Source of the DNA: Micractinium sp. NFX-FRZ
Lineage: Eukaryota > Chlorophyta > Trebouxiophyceae > Chlorellales > Chlorellaceae
Assembly: GCA_029339195.1 (NCBI GenBank)
Contig: JAPTJF010000267.1
Location: 1 to 64,000, forward strand
DNA length: 64,000 nt
Direction: 5' to 3'
Shown here: positions 45,406 to 56,933 of the stretch, one piece after another
Layout: each line of letters opens with the position of its first letter
How positions within the stretch are numbered: position 1 is the stretch's first letter
Position numbers and translations under genes: made by a program
The notes under the pieces: model-generated
Seen by the model: the letters and a program-made list of their open reading frames with translations, nothing else
What the model was told of the DNA's origin: nothing
The model's database searches: none

Positions 45406-47725
45406 CTAGCCCGCAGGCGCGTCAGCGCCCACCGCCGCACGTGCCGCCCACGCCTTGCACAAGAGCCACACGTGGCCCCCGAGCACCCAGGCCGCCACCG
45501 CCACTTGCGCCTGGTCATAACCCTCACTGCCTATGCAAATATCTGCCAGCGCCGACTCGACGGCACGCCACGCCCGCCCCGACGCTGCAGCAGCGGCCCG
45601 CGCCCAGCCCCAGGCGGCATAGCTCCGAGGCTGCGCCGTGGGTTGCCCCGCCGCTGATGCTGCTGGCCGCGCGCGCGCGGTGGCCGGCCGCAGGGCGTCG
45701 GGCCAGGTGCGGGCGGCGATCAGCAGCGGCACCGCAACTCCCAGCACACACTGCTGGAACGTCAGCACCGCCATGCAATCTCTGACCTGGTCCTCCGCTG
45801 GGACCGAGGCTGCACAGCCAAGGGTGGCGGCAGGGGCGGAAGGGGGCATGGTGGGCGAGGCATGCGCATCCTGACACGAGCGCTGCCAGTGCATGTAGCT
45901 GCCGCCGATGCTCCCTTTGCGCAACACATGACATGCATGCCCAAGACAAGGGCACATCCAGCGCCCCACGCCTGCAAAGCCGCGTGGCCTGCCCGCCCAA
46001 CGCTTTTCCTCTTCTTGCCCCGCCTGGCCCCATCAAGCAGGGCTGCCTTCCGCCCCGCGTGCCGCTTCCCCCAAAGGCAACGGCCTTGCCTTGCCTTGCC
46101 TTGTCTTGCCCTGACCCTGCCCAAGCTTGCCTCCTGCCCAGCAGCCCGTCTCCCCCCACCACCAATGGCCTGCTCCCAAGGCCTCCCAGAAAAGCCTGCC
46201 TCACCTTCCGGAAACGCCACCAGGGTGGGCAGCAGGACAGGCAGCACGTCGAGCACGCGCATCAGCGATGACATGCGGCGCCGGGACACGGGGTGCGCCA
46301 GCAGCGGCTGTGCGCAGTAGGCCGCATGGTTGGCACCCAGCGCCATGGTACCCGCCTGCTGTATCAGGATGGCCAGTGCTGGCTGGGGCAGCAGGGCGCC
46401 CGCGCCCGCGTGGATCAGCCAGCAAGTGCCTGCACGGCAGGCGGCCACTTGTGTTGGTAACTTGGTTTGGCAGTGGTGGGCAGTGGTCGCCAAGGCAGGC
46501 AGGCGGGCAGGCAGGCAGGCAGGCAGGCGCACGGCGGCGAGCAAGCAGCGGGAGCCTGGCGGAGACGCCAAGCCGGGGGCAGCGAGGGGCAGGGCACACT
46601 GCACATGGCCCGGCTGCTGCAGGCCAGTTAGGAGCGTGCTGCAGCTCGAGAAGAAGAGCTGACACACACACAGCGGTTGGCTTGAGGGGGAGACAGATGC
46701 CAGTCAGGATTCCCCGGCCCTCGCTCACCCAGCGCCACTCGCAGGTAATCCGCCGCGGCTCCCAGCCAGCCCCACCCAGCCCCAGACGGCGTAGCAGCAG
46801 CGAGGCTCCCTCCTGCGATGCAACAGCAGCACAGGGCGAATGGCGCTTGAGGCTGCGCAGCAGCAGCGTTGGGAAGGGCGCAGCAGCAGCAGCAGCAGCA
46901 GCAGCGTGCAACACACACAGAAGGTATGCTGCATCACTCGATCACAGAAGCGCGGGCAGTGGAGAAAGACCTAGACCATGCCCCTCACCGTGACGGAACG
47001 GTGGGACGGCACTGTGCCCGCAGCCAGTCGGATGCCTCCATTGATCCACACTCTGCCGGGGCATAACGGGGGGGCGGGGGTTGCATGGGCGCCAGGCCCG
47101 GCGGGCTCACGGGCACTGCTCACACCCCTCACAGCTTTCCTGCAGCACCCTGCAGCCGGAACCTTTCCAGACCTGTCGATGCCAGCGCAACAGGGGCAGA
47201 CTGCTGCCAGCTGCTGCCAGGGTGGCACGCTGATGCAATGCTTACTCACCTCCATCGGAGCCAGGCCGCATGGGGCAGCAGCGTGAGTGTTAGGATGTAC
47301 ACTGCCTCGAGCGCCAGCAGGAGCGCCTGATGCAGGTGCCCGCTAGGCGTGAGGCCGGCTGCTGTGCGCCACCAGAAAATCAGCGTCATGCTCGTTCCAA
47401 AGGCACCGACAGCCAGCTCCATGCGCCGTGCGAGGCGGTGCCACAGCAGCACTGGTGGCGGCGGGACCAGCGGGGCGGGTGTCAGCGGCAGCTGTGCCTG
47501 ATCCAGCAGCGCCGTCCGTGCCGGTGGTCGAAGCTCGGCAGTGTTGCGCCGCCGCCAACTGGCAGCCCCCGCTCGGCTTGCAAGCCTCCGTCCGAGAGCC
47601 CGCTGCTCAGGTGGTCCCGCCATCAAGCAGCCGGAAGCTGCCCGCTTTCTCACACAATTCCAAGCTATCCTGAGAATCAAGGTGATCCAAGACGGCCACA
47701 GGTGCAACTGCGGCAAGCCCCACAT
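45406..47725 (-). CDS. Multi-pass membrane protein, family not recognised
   Basis: Five exons join in frame to 430 aa from ATG 47725: 47725-47250, 47052-46989, 46852-46729, 46429-46205, 45809-45406. Hydrophobic segments include GAFGTSMTLIFWWRTAAGL, ALLLALEAVYILTLTLLPHA, FALCCCCIAGG, CWLIHAGAGALL, VLPVLLPTLVAF, TFQQCVLGVAVPLLIAARTW and VAVAAWVLGGHVWLLCKAWA, so about six to eight helices. The frame stays open upstream of 47725 (NEWLAARCGRRQLPKW), so an upstream exon is likely; a candidate is an ATG at 48340 followed by a donor near 48239. I do not recognise the family, and no catalytic motif is visible. Confidence 0.6.
46497..46531. repeat. (GGCA)n tract in intron 3 of the membrane protein gene
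   Basis: A run of GGCAGGCGGGCAGGCAGGCAGGCAGGC type between exons 3 and 4. Confidence 0.85.
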
Positions 47726-48297
47726 CCACTTAGGCAGCTGCCGCCGCCCGCAGCGCGCCGCCAGCCACTCGTTCTTGTCGCCGGTACAGTAGCAGCACCT
47801 GCAGCCGTGTACAATCTGCCGTAGGCTGTGGTTGCTGAGGAAGTAAACTGAGCCAGCCCCTGAGAAATTGACACATGGTAGCTAGAGGGTAGCTGGAGGG
47901 CAGAAGGGCGGCACCAGCGCTGGCCATCGCTTCATGCTGCAGCAGGGCAGGCAGGCAGCAGGGGCGGCAGCAGGGGTCAAGAGTCGATGCAGCGTTAGAG
48001 GGCCTGTGCCCCCCGTGCGACACTTGCGACGGCGGCCTGCTCGCTGCGGCAGCGTGCTTGGCAGTGAGGAATCTGTGGGTGCTCCGCAAGGCGGCGGCTG
48101 GCGTGGCACGAGTCCAGCTGGGTTGCCCTTCTTGAAAGCAGTGTTGTGCCAGACACCCCCACTGGCATGGGCTGGGATTGTGGAGGGTTTGATCCCAACT
48201 AGCATGCAAGATGTGCCACAAGGTGGACGATTACTGACCTGCCCAGGTTCCAAGGCAGGCAGCAGCGCAGACATGTGGGCGCCTCCCGTGTGCGGGG

Positions 48298-48372
48298 GCA
48301 CGGCCAACAGCACTGCACGGCCAACAGCCTGCACGGCCAACAGTCAACAGCCTGCACGGCCAACAGCACTGC
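48298..48372. repeat. CACGGCCAACAG short tandem repeat
   Basis: About five units of GCCTGCACGGCCAACAG or GCACTGCACGGCCAACAG length, upstream of the membrane protein gene. It overlaps the possible upstream start at 48340, which weakens that start. Confidence 0.85.
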
Positions 48373-49586
48373 TGCCCGCGTCATGCATCGTGCCCATCGC
48401 CTGCGCTGACCAAAAGGCCGTTGACTGGTGTACTGCACCGGGTTTGGCGTGCTTGTGCCTCCCTGTCTCCGAAATCGCGGCTGCGCAGTCAAGCCGGGCA
48501 AGGCAAGTGGTATTCAGCAGTGCACAGGGGGCGCAGTCAGGTCGTCCAACCTCACACAGTGTGCAACACGTCGACTGACCTTCCTCGACGCTGTTTGGTT
48601 TACATGACTGCCCCGACGGGGGCAGGGTCCAATTCAGAGAAGGGAGAAGGACAGCAACGGATCCAAGGAGCGCCGCAGAGGCAGGAAAGCTGGCCGCTGG
48701 GTGGCAAATTCTGGCCAGCCAAAGTCACGCTATGCATGCCGTGGTTGTGGCGGAACAGGTCTTGCAAAGGTTCAGATCTTGCAAAAATTACCAAAGTGGC
48801 TTCCATTTAGTGAATCATGAAGCTTCGGGCCCAGGCGATGAGTGAGCCTGAGTCCTTGGCAGGGGCGGCGGGCCCAAGTTAGGCAGCACAGGGCAGGGAG
48901 GGCAAAAGAGGCGGCTGTAGGTATGCCCAACATGCAAGAGGTAACCATGCCATCAAGCACCCTGCTTAGGTTTCAATCTGCAGATGGCACTGGCCCTGAC
49001 CGCTCTGACTGTGTGCTCTTCACACCCTGCTCTGCCCTGCCCACCCCAACCCAAGGCTGCCTGAGCGGCAGCCAACTGCTGCACTGCCATGTACGTTGTA
49101 ATGTCTGTGTCATTACAACTTTCTGTGCAAGGATGACATGCATGCAGTGTTATTTGGCAAGAGGGAGAGAGTGGGATTAAAGAGAGCAACGAAGCAGTCA
49201 AGGCAGGTACAGGCGGGTCTGGTTTGCGTCAGTCAAAAGTTTGTTTGGGTGGATGGGTGGGATGGATGGAATACGAAAGGAAGACATGGGTAAGGGAAAC
49301 ATACGGGGTTCAAGGGCGAGGGATGTGTGTGATGAAACAACCAGACTCCAGCCGCCAGCCCTGCCCGCCGGCCCCGCCATGCGGCCGAGGCCGGTAGGCC
49401 GAGCCAGCCCACTGCCTTTATGACTGACCACCAGCAGCCTAGCCACACCGGCGTGGCGGCCAGGCTGTAAAGATGTGATGGCAGGCCAAGGATGGCCCCC
49501 CTCGCATTGGCGGCCCGGCCCGCCGATCCCCAGGCAGATGCTGGCAGCCAGCCAGGCGGAGGCTGCCAGCTGGGCGCAGGTGCAGG
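48373..49586. other. Intergenic, no gene recognised
   Basis: Lies between the membrane-protein gene and the F-box/LRR gene 2 stop. TTACA at about 49113-49117 is a candidate minus-strand TGTAA signal for that F-box gene. Base composition is less GC-rich than in the genes. Confidence 0.4.
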
Positions 49587-52168
49587 TCAGTCCACGGCCT
49601 TGAAGTTGACGGTGGGGTGGCGGCGGCGCAGCTCGGCCAGGTCGCGCTCGTCCGACAGCATGTCGGCGGTGAACTCCAGCTTGCGGAAGCGAGGCTTGCC
49701 CGCCAGCAGCTGGCCCACGTCTGCGGGCGGGAGGGTGGCGGGGGCAGGAGGGCGTGGTCAGGGGCGTGCAATGGGCGGCACAACAAAGGTAAATCCTGCC
49801 GTTTGAGACTAAATCCAGGAGTAAGAACCAGGGGCGAAAAGCAATCGCCCACACCCTGTGTACTGGGCCGCCCGCCCGCCCGGCGCGCACCTTCCAGGCT
49901 CAGCTGCAGCCCCATGCAGCGGTTGATGCGCAGCACCTCCAGCCCCGTGGCCGCGGCCAGCGGCTCGAGCAGCACGTCAAAGGGGGTGTCGTCCTGGAAG
50001 CCTCCGGATTCGCTCATGGCCAGCACACGCAGGCCCGCCAGGTAGGGCCCGCCAGGGATGCAGGGGCGCTGCAGCGGCGTGTGGGGTGGGATGCAAGGGG
50101 GGTGGGGAAGATGCTATCAACACTGCTATCAGCAGTGCGGGGTGCCCACCGGCCCAGGCCCCGTGCCCTTTTGAAACTAATCTGCCTACCCACCTCCAAC
50201 ATGTCATTACTCGCACTCAGCAGCAGGCTCCCTTCCTTGCCCTCCGCCCATCACCCCGGGGGAGCGACCACGCACACACTCAGGTGGCGCCGCGTGCCCT
50301 CCCTCCTGCAGCCTGCCCACCCACCCACCTCTGTCATGGCGTTGTACCCAATGAGCAGGGAGCGCAGGCGGGTGAGGCCAGACACGCTGGCGGGCACCGC
50401 CCGCAGCCCGCACTCCCGCATCTCCAGCACCTGCAGCCCAGCCAGCCCAGCCAGCGCCACAGGCAGTCAGTCAGGCAGGCAGTCGGGAGTCCAAGTCAGG
50501 GCAGGTCGGGCCAGCCACGGCCGGGTGCGCCGCGCAGACGGGCGGCTGGCAGCGGGTGCAGCAGCGAGGCGCGGCGGCCGCCCGCTGCACCCTTCCTCGG
50601 GGCGCCGCCGCTGCCCACCTGTCCAGCCCGGGAGTCATCCCAGCCATTCAGCAAGTCACCCAGCCAGCCCTCCAGCGATCCAGCAGGACACAACATCAAG
50701 CAACCTACTGTTAGCCACACACACCAACCTGCAGGTTGGTCAGCTGCGCCAGCGGCTCCAGCGCTGCGCCGTTGCTCCCCAGGGCGTCGTTCTCGTTGAG
50801 CGTCAGGCTGCTCAGGTGCGGCATGCTGGCCAGTACGCGGGGCACGCGGGAGAGGCAGCAGTTGGAGAGGTCCAGGCGCTGCGCAAGCAGCAGGCGGGGG
50901 GGGCAGCAGACGCACAGCGGGCAGCAGTTTAGCACAGCACAGCACAGCAGTAGTTGCGGTCCACAGTTGCACGGCACTGTAGAGCACAGACAGCAGCAGC
51001 AGCAGCAGCAGCCACAATCATCAACATGCCCACCTGCAGCACCAGCACCACCAGCTGCAGCAGACGGCAGCAGGCGGCAACACCGGCGGCACAAGTGCAG
51101 ATGGCAGAGCACACACACCTGCAGGTTTGTCAGCCCTGCCAGCCTGTCCAGCGTGAGCTCGTTGTCAAATGTGGCACACTGCAGCGCCAAAGTGTGCAGC
51201 TGCGGACACCGCCTGCGGCAGACGGCGGTGGAAGGAGGCGGCGGCAGCAGTGGCAGCCAGTCACAACGGGCAGGCACCTTTGCAGGCGGCAGGCGAGGCT
51301 GGCGCATGTGCATGCGGGTGTGCTGTGCAGGCAGTATAGCGTGCATGCGCTTGCTGGTGCAGCACGGTGGCACGCACCCCAGGTGTGTGGGGATGCTGTA
51401 CAGCCCCTCCTCCCCGCAGTAGCTCAGCTCCAGCCGTGTGAGGCCTGCAGGGCGGCAGCAGCAGCGGCAGCGTGGGATGGCGGGCAGTCGGTGCCACGCT
51501 TCGCCGCGTGCCAAGAATGCTACAGCTGCCCCCCAGCAGCAGGCGGGCGCTGCTGCCGCACGCGCCCCGCCGGACGCCCCCGCCGCACCGCCCATCTGCT
51601 GCGTGGCGGGGTGCTCACCACCAGATGAGATGCGCCTGTCCCCGCTAGGAAACCCACCCGCCTGTCAACTCGGCCCGCCCGCCCGCCGCCAGCACCCACC
51701 TGGCGGCCACACCGCCTCGCCGATGCTGTGGTCACACACATCATCTAGCTCCAGACTGCGCAGGTTTGGCGTGAGCGACAGCCAGGGCGCCGTACACCCG
51801 GCCACTGCGCAGCTCTGGCCGTCGCCTGCGATGCGCAGGTGCTCCAGGCCGCGCCCCACCACGCCCAGCAGCGCCAGGATGGGCGCCCACGCCGCGTCGG
51901 TGGCAATGCTCACATGCAGGCTGCGCACAAGGCCCTCCCGCCGCACGAACCAGGCGTAGAGCTCGGTCATTGCCACCGTCTGACGAAAGTCCTCGGGGAA
52001 GGACAGCTGCACCTGCTCGCAGAGGTCGGCGGAGGAGGCGGCGAGCGCAGCGAAGCGCTTGCACACCAGGGGCACCACCAAGCGGCGATCCAAGGGTGGA
52101 AGCAGCCGCAGCACCGCCACGAGCGCCGAGTCGGGCAGCTGCAGCAGCCGCCCGTGGTGGACCGCCAT
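49587..52168 (-). CDS. F-box / leucine-rich repeat protein 2
   Basis: Probable SCF ubiquitin-ligase receptor. Seven exons give 397 aa: 52168-51700, 51444-51378, 51212-51119, 50878-50729, 50430-50329, 50068-49891, 49720-49587. The F-box is LPDSALVAVLRLLPPLDRRL then VVPLVCKRFAAL (residues ~11-45). LRRs follow: LEHLRIAG, LRSLELDDV, LTRLELSYCGEEGLYSIP, LHTLALQC, LDLSNCCLSRVPRVLASMPH, LEMRECGLRAVPASVSGLTR, LRVLAMSES, LEVLRINRC. Each LRR exon begins or ends at a repeat boundary, as expected for modular LRR genes. The N-terminal ~100 residues align without gaps with the adjacent F-box gene, so the two are tandem paralogues. In-frame codons upstream of ATG 52168 exist but look like 5' UTR. Confidence 0.85.
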
Positions 52169-52705
52169 GGCGCGGGTTCTCTTGCTGCAGACACTGTGCG
52201 CCAATCGATGGCCCAATGGGGACTGCGCACAGGCCGCCTCACTCACACTATTGGGTGTTGGGGCTGTCAGTGACACGGAGGCCGAGGTGGAAGGGTCGCT
52301 TTCTGCGGGCCGGCAGGCCCTCTCATGTGGGTGGGTGGGACCCATTTCGAGTTCGGTCTTGGTGCAGCAGCAGGAGGGGTTGGGGGGCGAGGGGCCACGG
52401 CAGGCGGAGATGCCTGAGAGCAAGGTTGAGGCCCTTGTGCGAATTGCAAAGCGTACTAGGTCTTTCAAAGCGCTGTGAATGTGGGAAGGCGAAGAGTAAA
52501 CAGGGAGGCGACTTTCGCATGACCACATCTGCTGGGCATATTTGCATGCACTCAAGTGCGCAGGTGGCGGCGTGGCTGGCAGGAGGCACACGGTACCGCA
52601 CGGTTAATTGCATTGGCTGTGGGCATTGCTAGCGCCCGCATCATCTTCCCACGCCTTCATGTACCAGTGCCTGACACCGATTGATGGCGTGTCCTACAGC
52701 TTGCG

Positions 52706-52710
52706 TTACA
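52706..52710 (-). terminator. Candidate TGTAA polyadenylation signal of F-box gene 3
   Basis: TTACA on the plus strand, 83 bp beyond the stop of the minus-strand gene. The interval 52169-52792 otherwise holds only the F-box gene 2 promoter. Confidence 0.5.
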
Positions 52711-52792
52711 CGTCGGCGGATACCTGAGCGCAGGGTATCGCTGGCGCTGCCGCACGCGCGTGCACCAATGGTGACCAACACATGCACGCGTC

Positions 52793-55700
52793 TCACCCAG
52801 CGCTGTCCTCCTCTGATGTGCTCTCCTCCTCACTGCTGCTGTCATCCTCGCTGCTGCTGTGGTGCTGCAGGAGAGGGTGATGCCACATCAACTGGTGCTG
52901 GAGCTGCGGTTGCCCTGGCTCCTCCTCCTCCTCGCTGCTCTCCTCTTCGCTGCTGCTCTCCTCCTCGCTGCTGCTGTGGTGCTGCAGGAGAGCGTGGTGC
53001 AGCGGCCACATCAAATGGTGCTGGAGCTGCGGATGCCCTGGCTCCTCTTCCTCCTCGCTGCTGCTGCTCTCCTCCTCGCTGCTGCTCGCCTCCTCGCTGC
53101 TGCTCTCCTCCTCGCCCGCCTGTGCGCCTCCAAAGTCCGAGTCGGGGTCCTGCTCCGCAGTGCTGCGCCCAGGCTCCACCTCCACCAACTGCGCCTGCAA
53201 TTGGAGAAGCAAGGGAGGGCGCGGTGCGCCCGCACGCATGTGCCTCTAGCTGTAAGCACAGAACCAGGGCTGACGCTGCACCCCACTCAGCTCCACTACG
53301 CATGCAGGTGCCTGTGCTACTGCACTGCTGGGTTGCAAGTTCCGTTTCCAAAACACACACGCTGCAAGCCTATAGGTTGCTGTTTGTCATGCAAGCAAGC
53401 TGACGGCATGAGCAGGCAGCCGACCTGTTGGAAGCGGGAAGCCAGCTTTGCCAGCTGCTCCGATGTGAGGTCGCTGCTGGAACTTGCCCCCCTGTCGTCA
53501 ATCAGCAGCCTCCTGCAGCAGACAAACAAAGCTGCCAGCTGAGCAACCACGTGTGCTCACACATGAGGCGGGCAGGCAGGACAGCGGAGTGAGGCGGCGA
53601 TGCACCAGCACTAGCTGCAGGCGAAAACCCATGCAGCTTGGCAACGATGCCGCAGAGCAGACGCACACGCTGGACACTTGACCGTTAGCACCCACAAGCC
53701 TGCAGGCTTACCGCAGCCGTGGGTTGCTGTATAGCAGGCGGCGCAGGTCTCGTGCCGACACGCGCACCATGCTGTGGCGGCAGTATGACACCAGGCTCAG
53801 CTGCTCCAGGCGGGTGCAGCTGAGCAGCGCTGCTGGGAAGGCGGGAAACCTGCAGACAGCACAGTGGCGGGGGCCTCTGTGTTGTGCTGGTGGCACGGAG
53901 GCGGGCGGGCTGATGCAACAGGCAGCCATTCAGCCAGGCTGCCCAGCCAGCCAGCCAGCGCATCCTATTCCCGCTCCTGCTCGTCACCGCTACGCAGAAA
54001 AAGCTCTGCGCACCAAAGGCGAATCGCCTACCCGAACATTTGCTTCATCAGCTTTACTATCAGCCTCGCTGACCTACCTGTTATAGCTGAGGCTGAAGCG
54101 CTCCAGGCCGGACAGGTAGGGCCCCTCGGGCAGCTCGCTCAGCAGGTTGCCATCCACCAGCAGGCAGCGCAGTGTGGTCAAGTCCACCAGAGGTGCCGGC
54201 AGCTCGCGCAGGCGGCAAGCCCTCAGGGCCAGCTTGGCCAGGGCGGGCAGCTTGGCCAGCACGCCCAAGTTGGAGGGGGGCTGCAGGCGGGCGCTTGGAG
54301 GGGCACAACATGGGGAAGCAGCGGAGTTGCAGCTTGCAGGGACAGTGGGGACGAGCAGCAGGCAAGCGCTTGCAGGGGGACAGCGGGGAGAGGCAGCGGG
54401 TCGCAGTGTGCACACCAGGGGCTGAGAGAGGCCTGGGTCGCAGCGGCACTCTGCTGTTGCATGCGAGCACATATCATGCCTATGTGCAAGCAGGCGGCCA
54501 AACCCACCCCAAGATCCAGACCGCCTTGCGTGAATTGATCACAGTATGTCAGGCCGACGCCGGTCAGACGGCTCAGTTTGGACAGCCACTCGGGCATGCA
54601 GTCCAGCTCGCTTTTCCGGATGTCCAGGCGCTGCGTAGCAGGGGCAGCACAAGTGCACTAAGCGGCCTGGCTGCCCGATGGTTTACCCTGCGCTGCACAC
54701 CGCACCAGCAACTCGCCGGGGCATGCAGCTCCCAAACATGCAGCCCGCTGGCAATGTGCAACGCCTCCACCCAGCACCCCTTGCCCACACACCTGCAGCG
54801 CGGTGAGGCGCTGCAGAGGCGCCAGCAAGGCATCAGAGGCATCATAGGAGGGGGAACTGTGCAGGCCGGTGTTCAGCCCATTGACCCGCAGCCGCGCCAG
54901 GCGGGTGAGCCTGGACAGGGCGGGGGGCAGGTGGTGCGGGCGCCAGTACAAGTCGCGGTTTTGCAGCCTCAGCTCCTCCAGAGCTGCAGTGCATCGGCAG
55001 GGTGGTGGTGGCAGGCAGTGCACAGACTGAATGGTGTGTCTAGCCACAAAGGCCCGCCGGCCCTCCTGGCCTGGCTTCAGCGCTGCCACGCAGTGCTGCC
55101 CGCTACCCCTCCACCCCCACGCCCACCCAATCAAATCCCCAGCTCGCCTGGAGGGAACACGGAGCAGGAAGCAAGCAGGCCTCCATTCTGGCATTCCAAC
55201 CACAGAGACTTCAGCTGAGGCAGCACGGCCAGCCACGCAGTGCTCCGCATGCGGATGCTGCAAGGGGGGGGAGACCGCTGCGCTCCAGGTGAGGTGCGCT
55301 GGTCAATGTGCAGGCGAGGGGAGCACGGCAGGGAGGGCAGGCAGGCAGGCAGGCCTGCCCATGCGGGCCCCGCTGTTGCGGTTGTTGGCGACAGGCAGGC
55401 AAGCTAGCCTGCCCGTGCTGGTGCCGCGGTTGCGGATGTTGGCGAAAGCAAGAGGCCTGTCGAAAGCAAGAGGCCTGGTGCAGGTGCCGCACTGCTAGCA
55501 TACCCAGTACTCGCGCTGCCGGCAGGCTGCAGGCACGACGGACCCACCCTGCGCTCCCCTGTCTGCTCACCCGTGGGGGCCCGCACGCACAGTCAGCTGC
55601 TGCAGCCTGGACGCCAGCATGCCCAGCACCAACTGGGCTTCTGACCAATCTTCCTCTGCAGCAGGGCGGCACTGATGCTCAAGGGCTGGGTCAGGGGCCA

Positions 55701-56372
55701 GTTGCACCACAGTGTGCAGGGCAGAGCAACATGCTTGGGGGTGCCATCCTAAGTTCGTCTGACCGTTTGGTTGTGGCAGCAAAATGCATGCAGGCGAACA
55801 CGCCCCCAACAGCGTTGCGAGCACCGTGTTTGGACAACCGGGCTTGCCCACCCTCGTGTGCCCCGCCCCCCCCCATCCCCGGGCGCACCCGTCTCCGACA
55901 CAATTGTGAGGTCGCGCACTGATGCGTGCCGCTTGGCCAGCCAAGCGAACATCGCCCCCACGTCCTCCACCATGCCCGCAGTGTGGGTCGCAAAGTCCAG
56001 CTGGACATCAGGCCACATGCTGGGCTCCTGCGAGAGGTCGCGCCAGCGCCGGCACACCAGCGGCACCGCCATGCGGCGCTCCGTAGGCGGCACCAGGCGC
56101 AATATTGCGGCCTGCAGCCAGCCAGGGGTGGGGAAGAGGATTTGCCTATGAGGCAGAGTCCTGTGCACGGTGGCATGCCTGCCTGCCTCCAACAAGGCGA
56201 CCAGCAGAGCGGCAAATGAACGGAAGTAGCGACAGCCAGGTCGGGCAGGTGCAGGTTGCAGCTGGCAGTCGGCAGCAGCCGTGGCGCTCGGCGCAGGTGT
56301 GCTTGCCAGTTCAAAGTCGGACAAGTCGTCCAGGGTGGGCGGTGGGCGCCGCGAGTGAGGGTGGGCAGGCAT
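52793..56372 (-). CDS. F-box / leucine-rich repeat protein 3 with acidic Ser/Glu tail
   Basis: Probable SCF receptor. Ten exons give 542 aa: 56372-56307, 56111-55889, 55655-55571, 55257-55148, 54983-54793, 54630-54508, 54280-54078, 53849-53712, 53512-53425, 53194-52793. The F-box is DDLSDFELAAILRLVPPTER then MAVPLVCRRWRDLSQEPSMW. LRRs include LEELRLQNRDL, LARLRVNGL, LDIRKSELDCMP, LAKLALRACRLRELP, LRCLLVDGNLLSELPEGPYL, LERFSLSYN and LEQLSLVSYC. The last exon adds a 130-residue tail of SSSEEE blocks around two ~40-aa repeats. Introns 1 (CTG|GCAAGC) and 4 (CAG|GCGAGC) are GC-AG. Intron 1 is 195 nt with no stop, so a longer read-through isoform is possible. The donor of exon 6 (GGG|GTGGGT) is the least certain junction. 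Confidence 0.85.
52851..53067 (-). repeat. Duplicated ~119-bp coding unit in the F-box 3 tail
   Basis: Two in-frame copies encode EEEEEPGHPQLQHHLMW…LLQHHSSSEEE and EEEEEPGQPQLQHQLMW…LLQHHSSSEDD. The phase is preserved and the copies differ by a few codons and a short indel. Confidence 0.9.
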
Positions 56373-56933
56373 TGTGGGTGACGGGAGCGCTACAGGCGGC
56401 GACAGGCGTGGCAGCACGGGAGCAGGTGTCAAAGACGTCGAGGCACGGGCGGTAACATAGGCTGAGCGGAAACCACATGATGCTGGCTGTTATTGCTGGG
56501 CCCCGAATTCAGATCAACAGTGGCGGCGACGGGTGTGTCAGACCCAGCACTGGGGAAGAACTGCTGGCCAGGTGTTGCCAGCCAGCGGCACAGCGCACGG
56601 GCGGGCGGTGCTGCTTACCGCTGCTCACCGACTGTAGACGAGCACACGGGAGACGCGACAGATGCGCCTCAGGAAGCTGCTACAAAGCTCCGGCTATCTG
56701 AGCAGCAGACTGGCCAAGTGCACAGGTCCGTGATGCCTTGCGGGCGGAGGACGGGCGGAGGCTTGGGGCGCTGCCGCTATAATTGAGAGTACTTGTCCTA
56801 GACGTGAAACCGAAGCAGAATTGGGAAACGGACACCGGATGTGGTGCCGGGCGCCAAAAGAAACCAAGACGGCTCATGGGGAGCGGTCCCGTTTCAGTTT
56901 TCGGGCAGTTAATCGGTCGCAGTGGACTTGAAT
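56373..56933. promoter_or_regulatory. Divergent F-box 3 / Cdc14-like promoter region
   Basis: 560 bp between two divergent start codons. No gene recognised. Confidence 0.45.

Noticed and set aside
44807..45460. Small plus-strand two-exon gene
   Set aside because: A plausible junction exists (44944 to 45354), but the product is not recognised and it would run into the opposite-strand membrane-protein gene.
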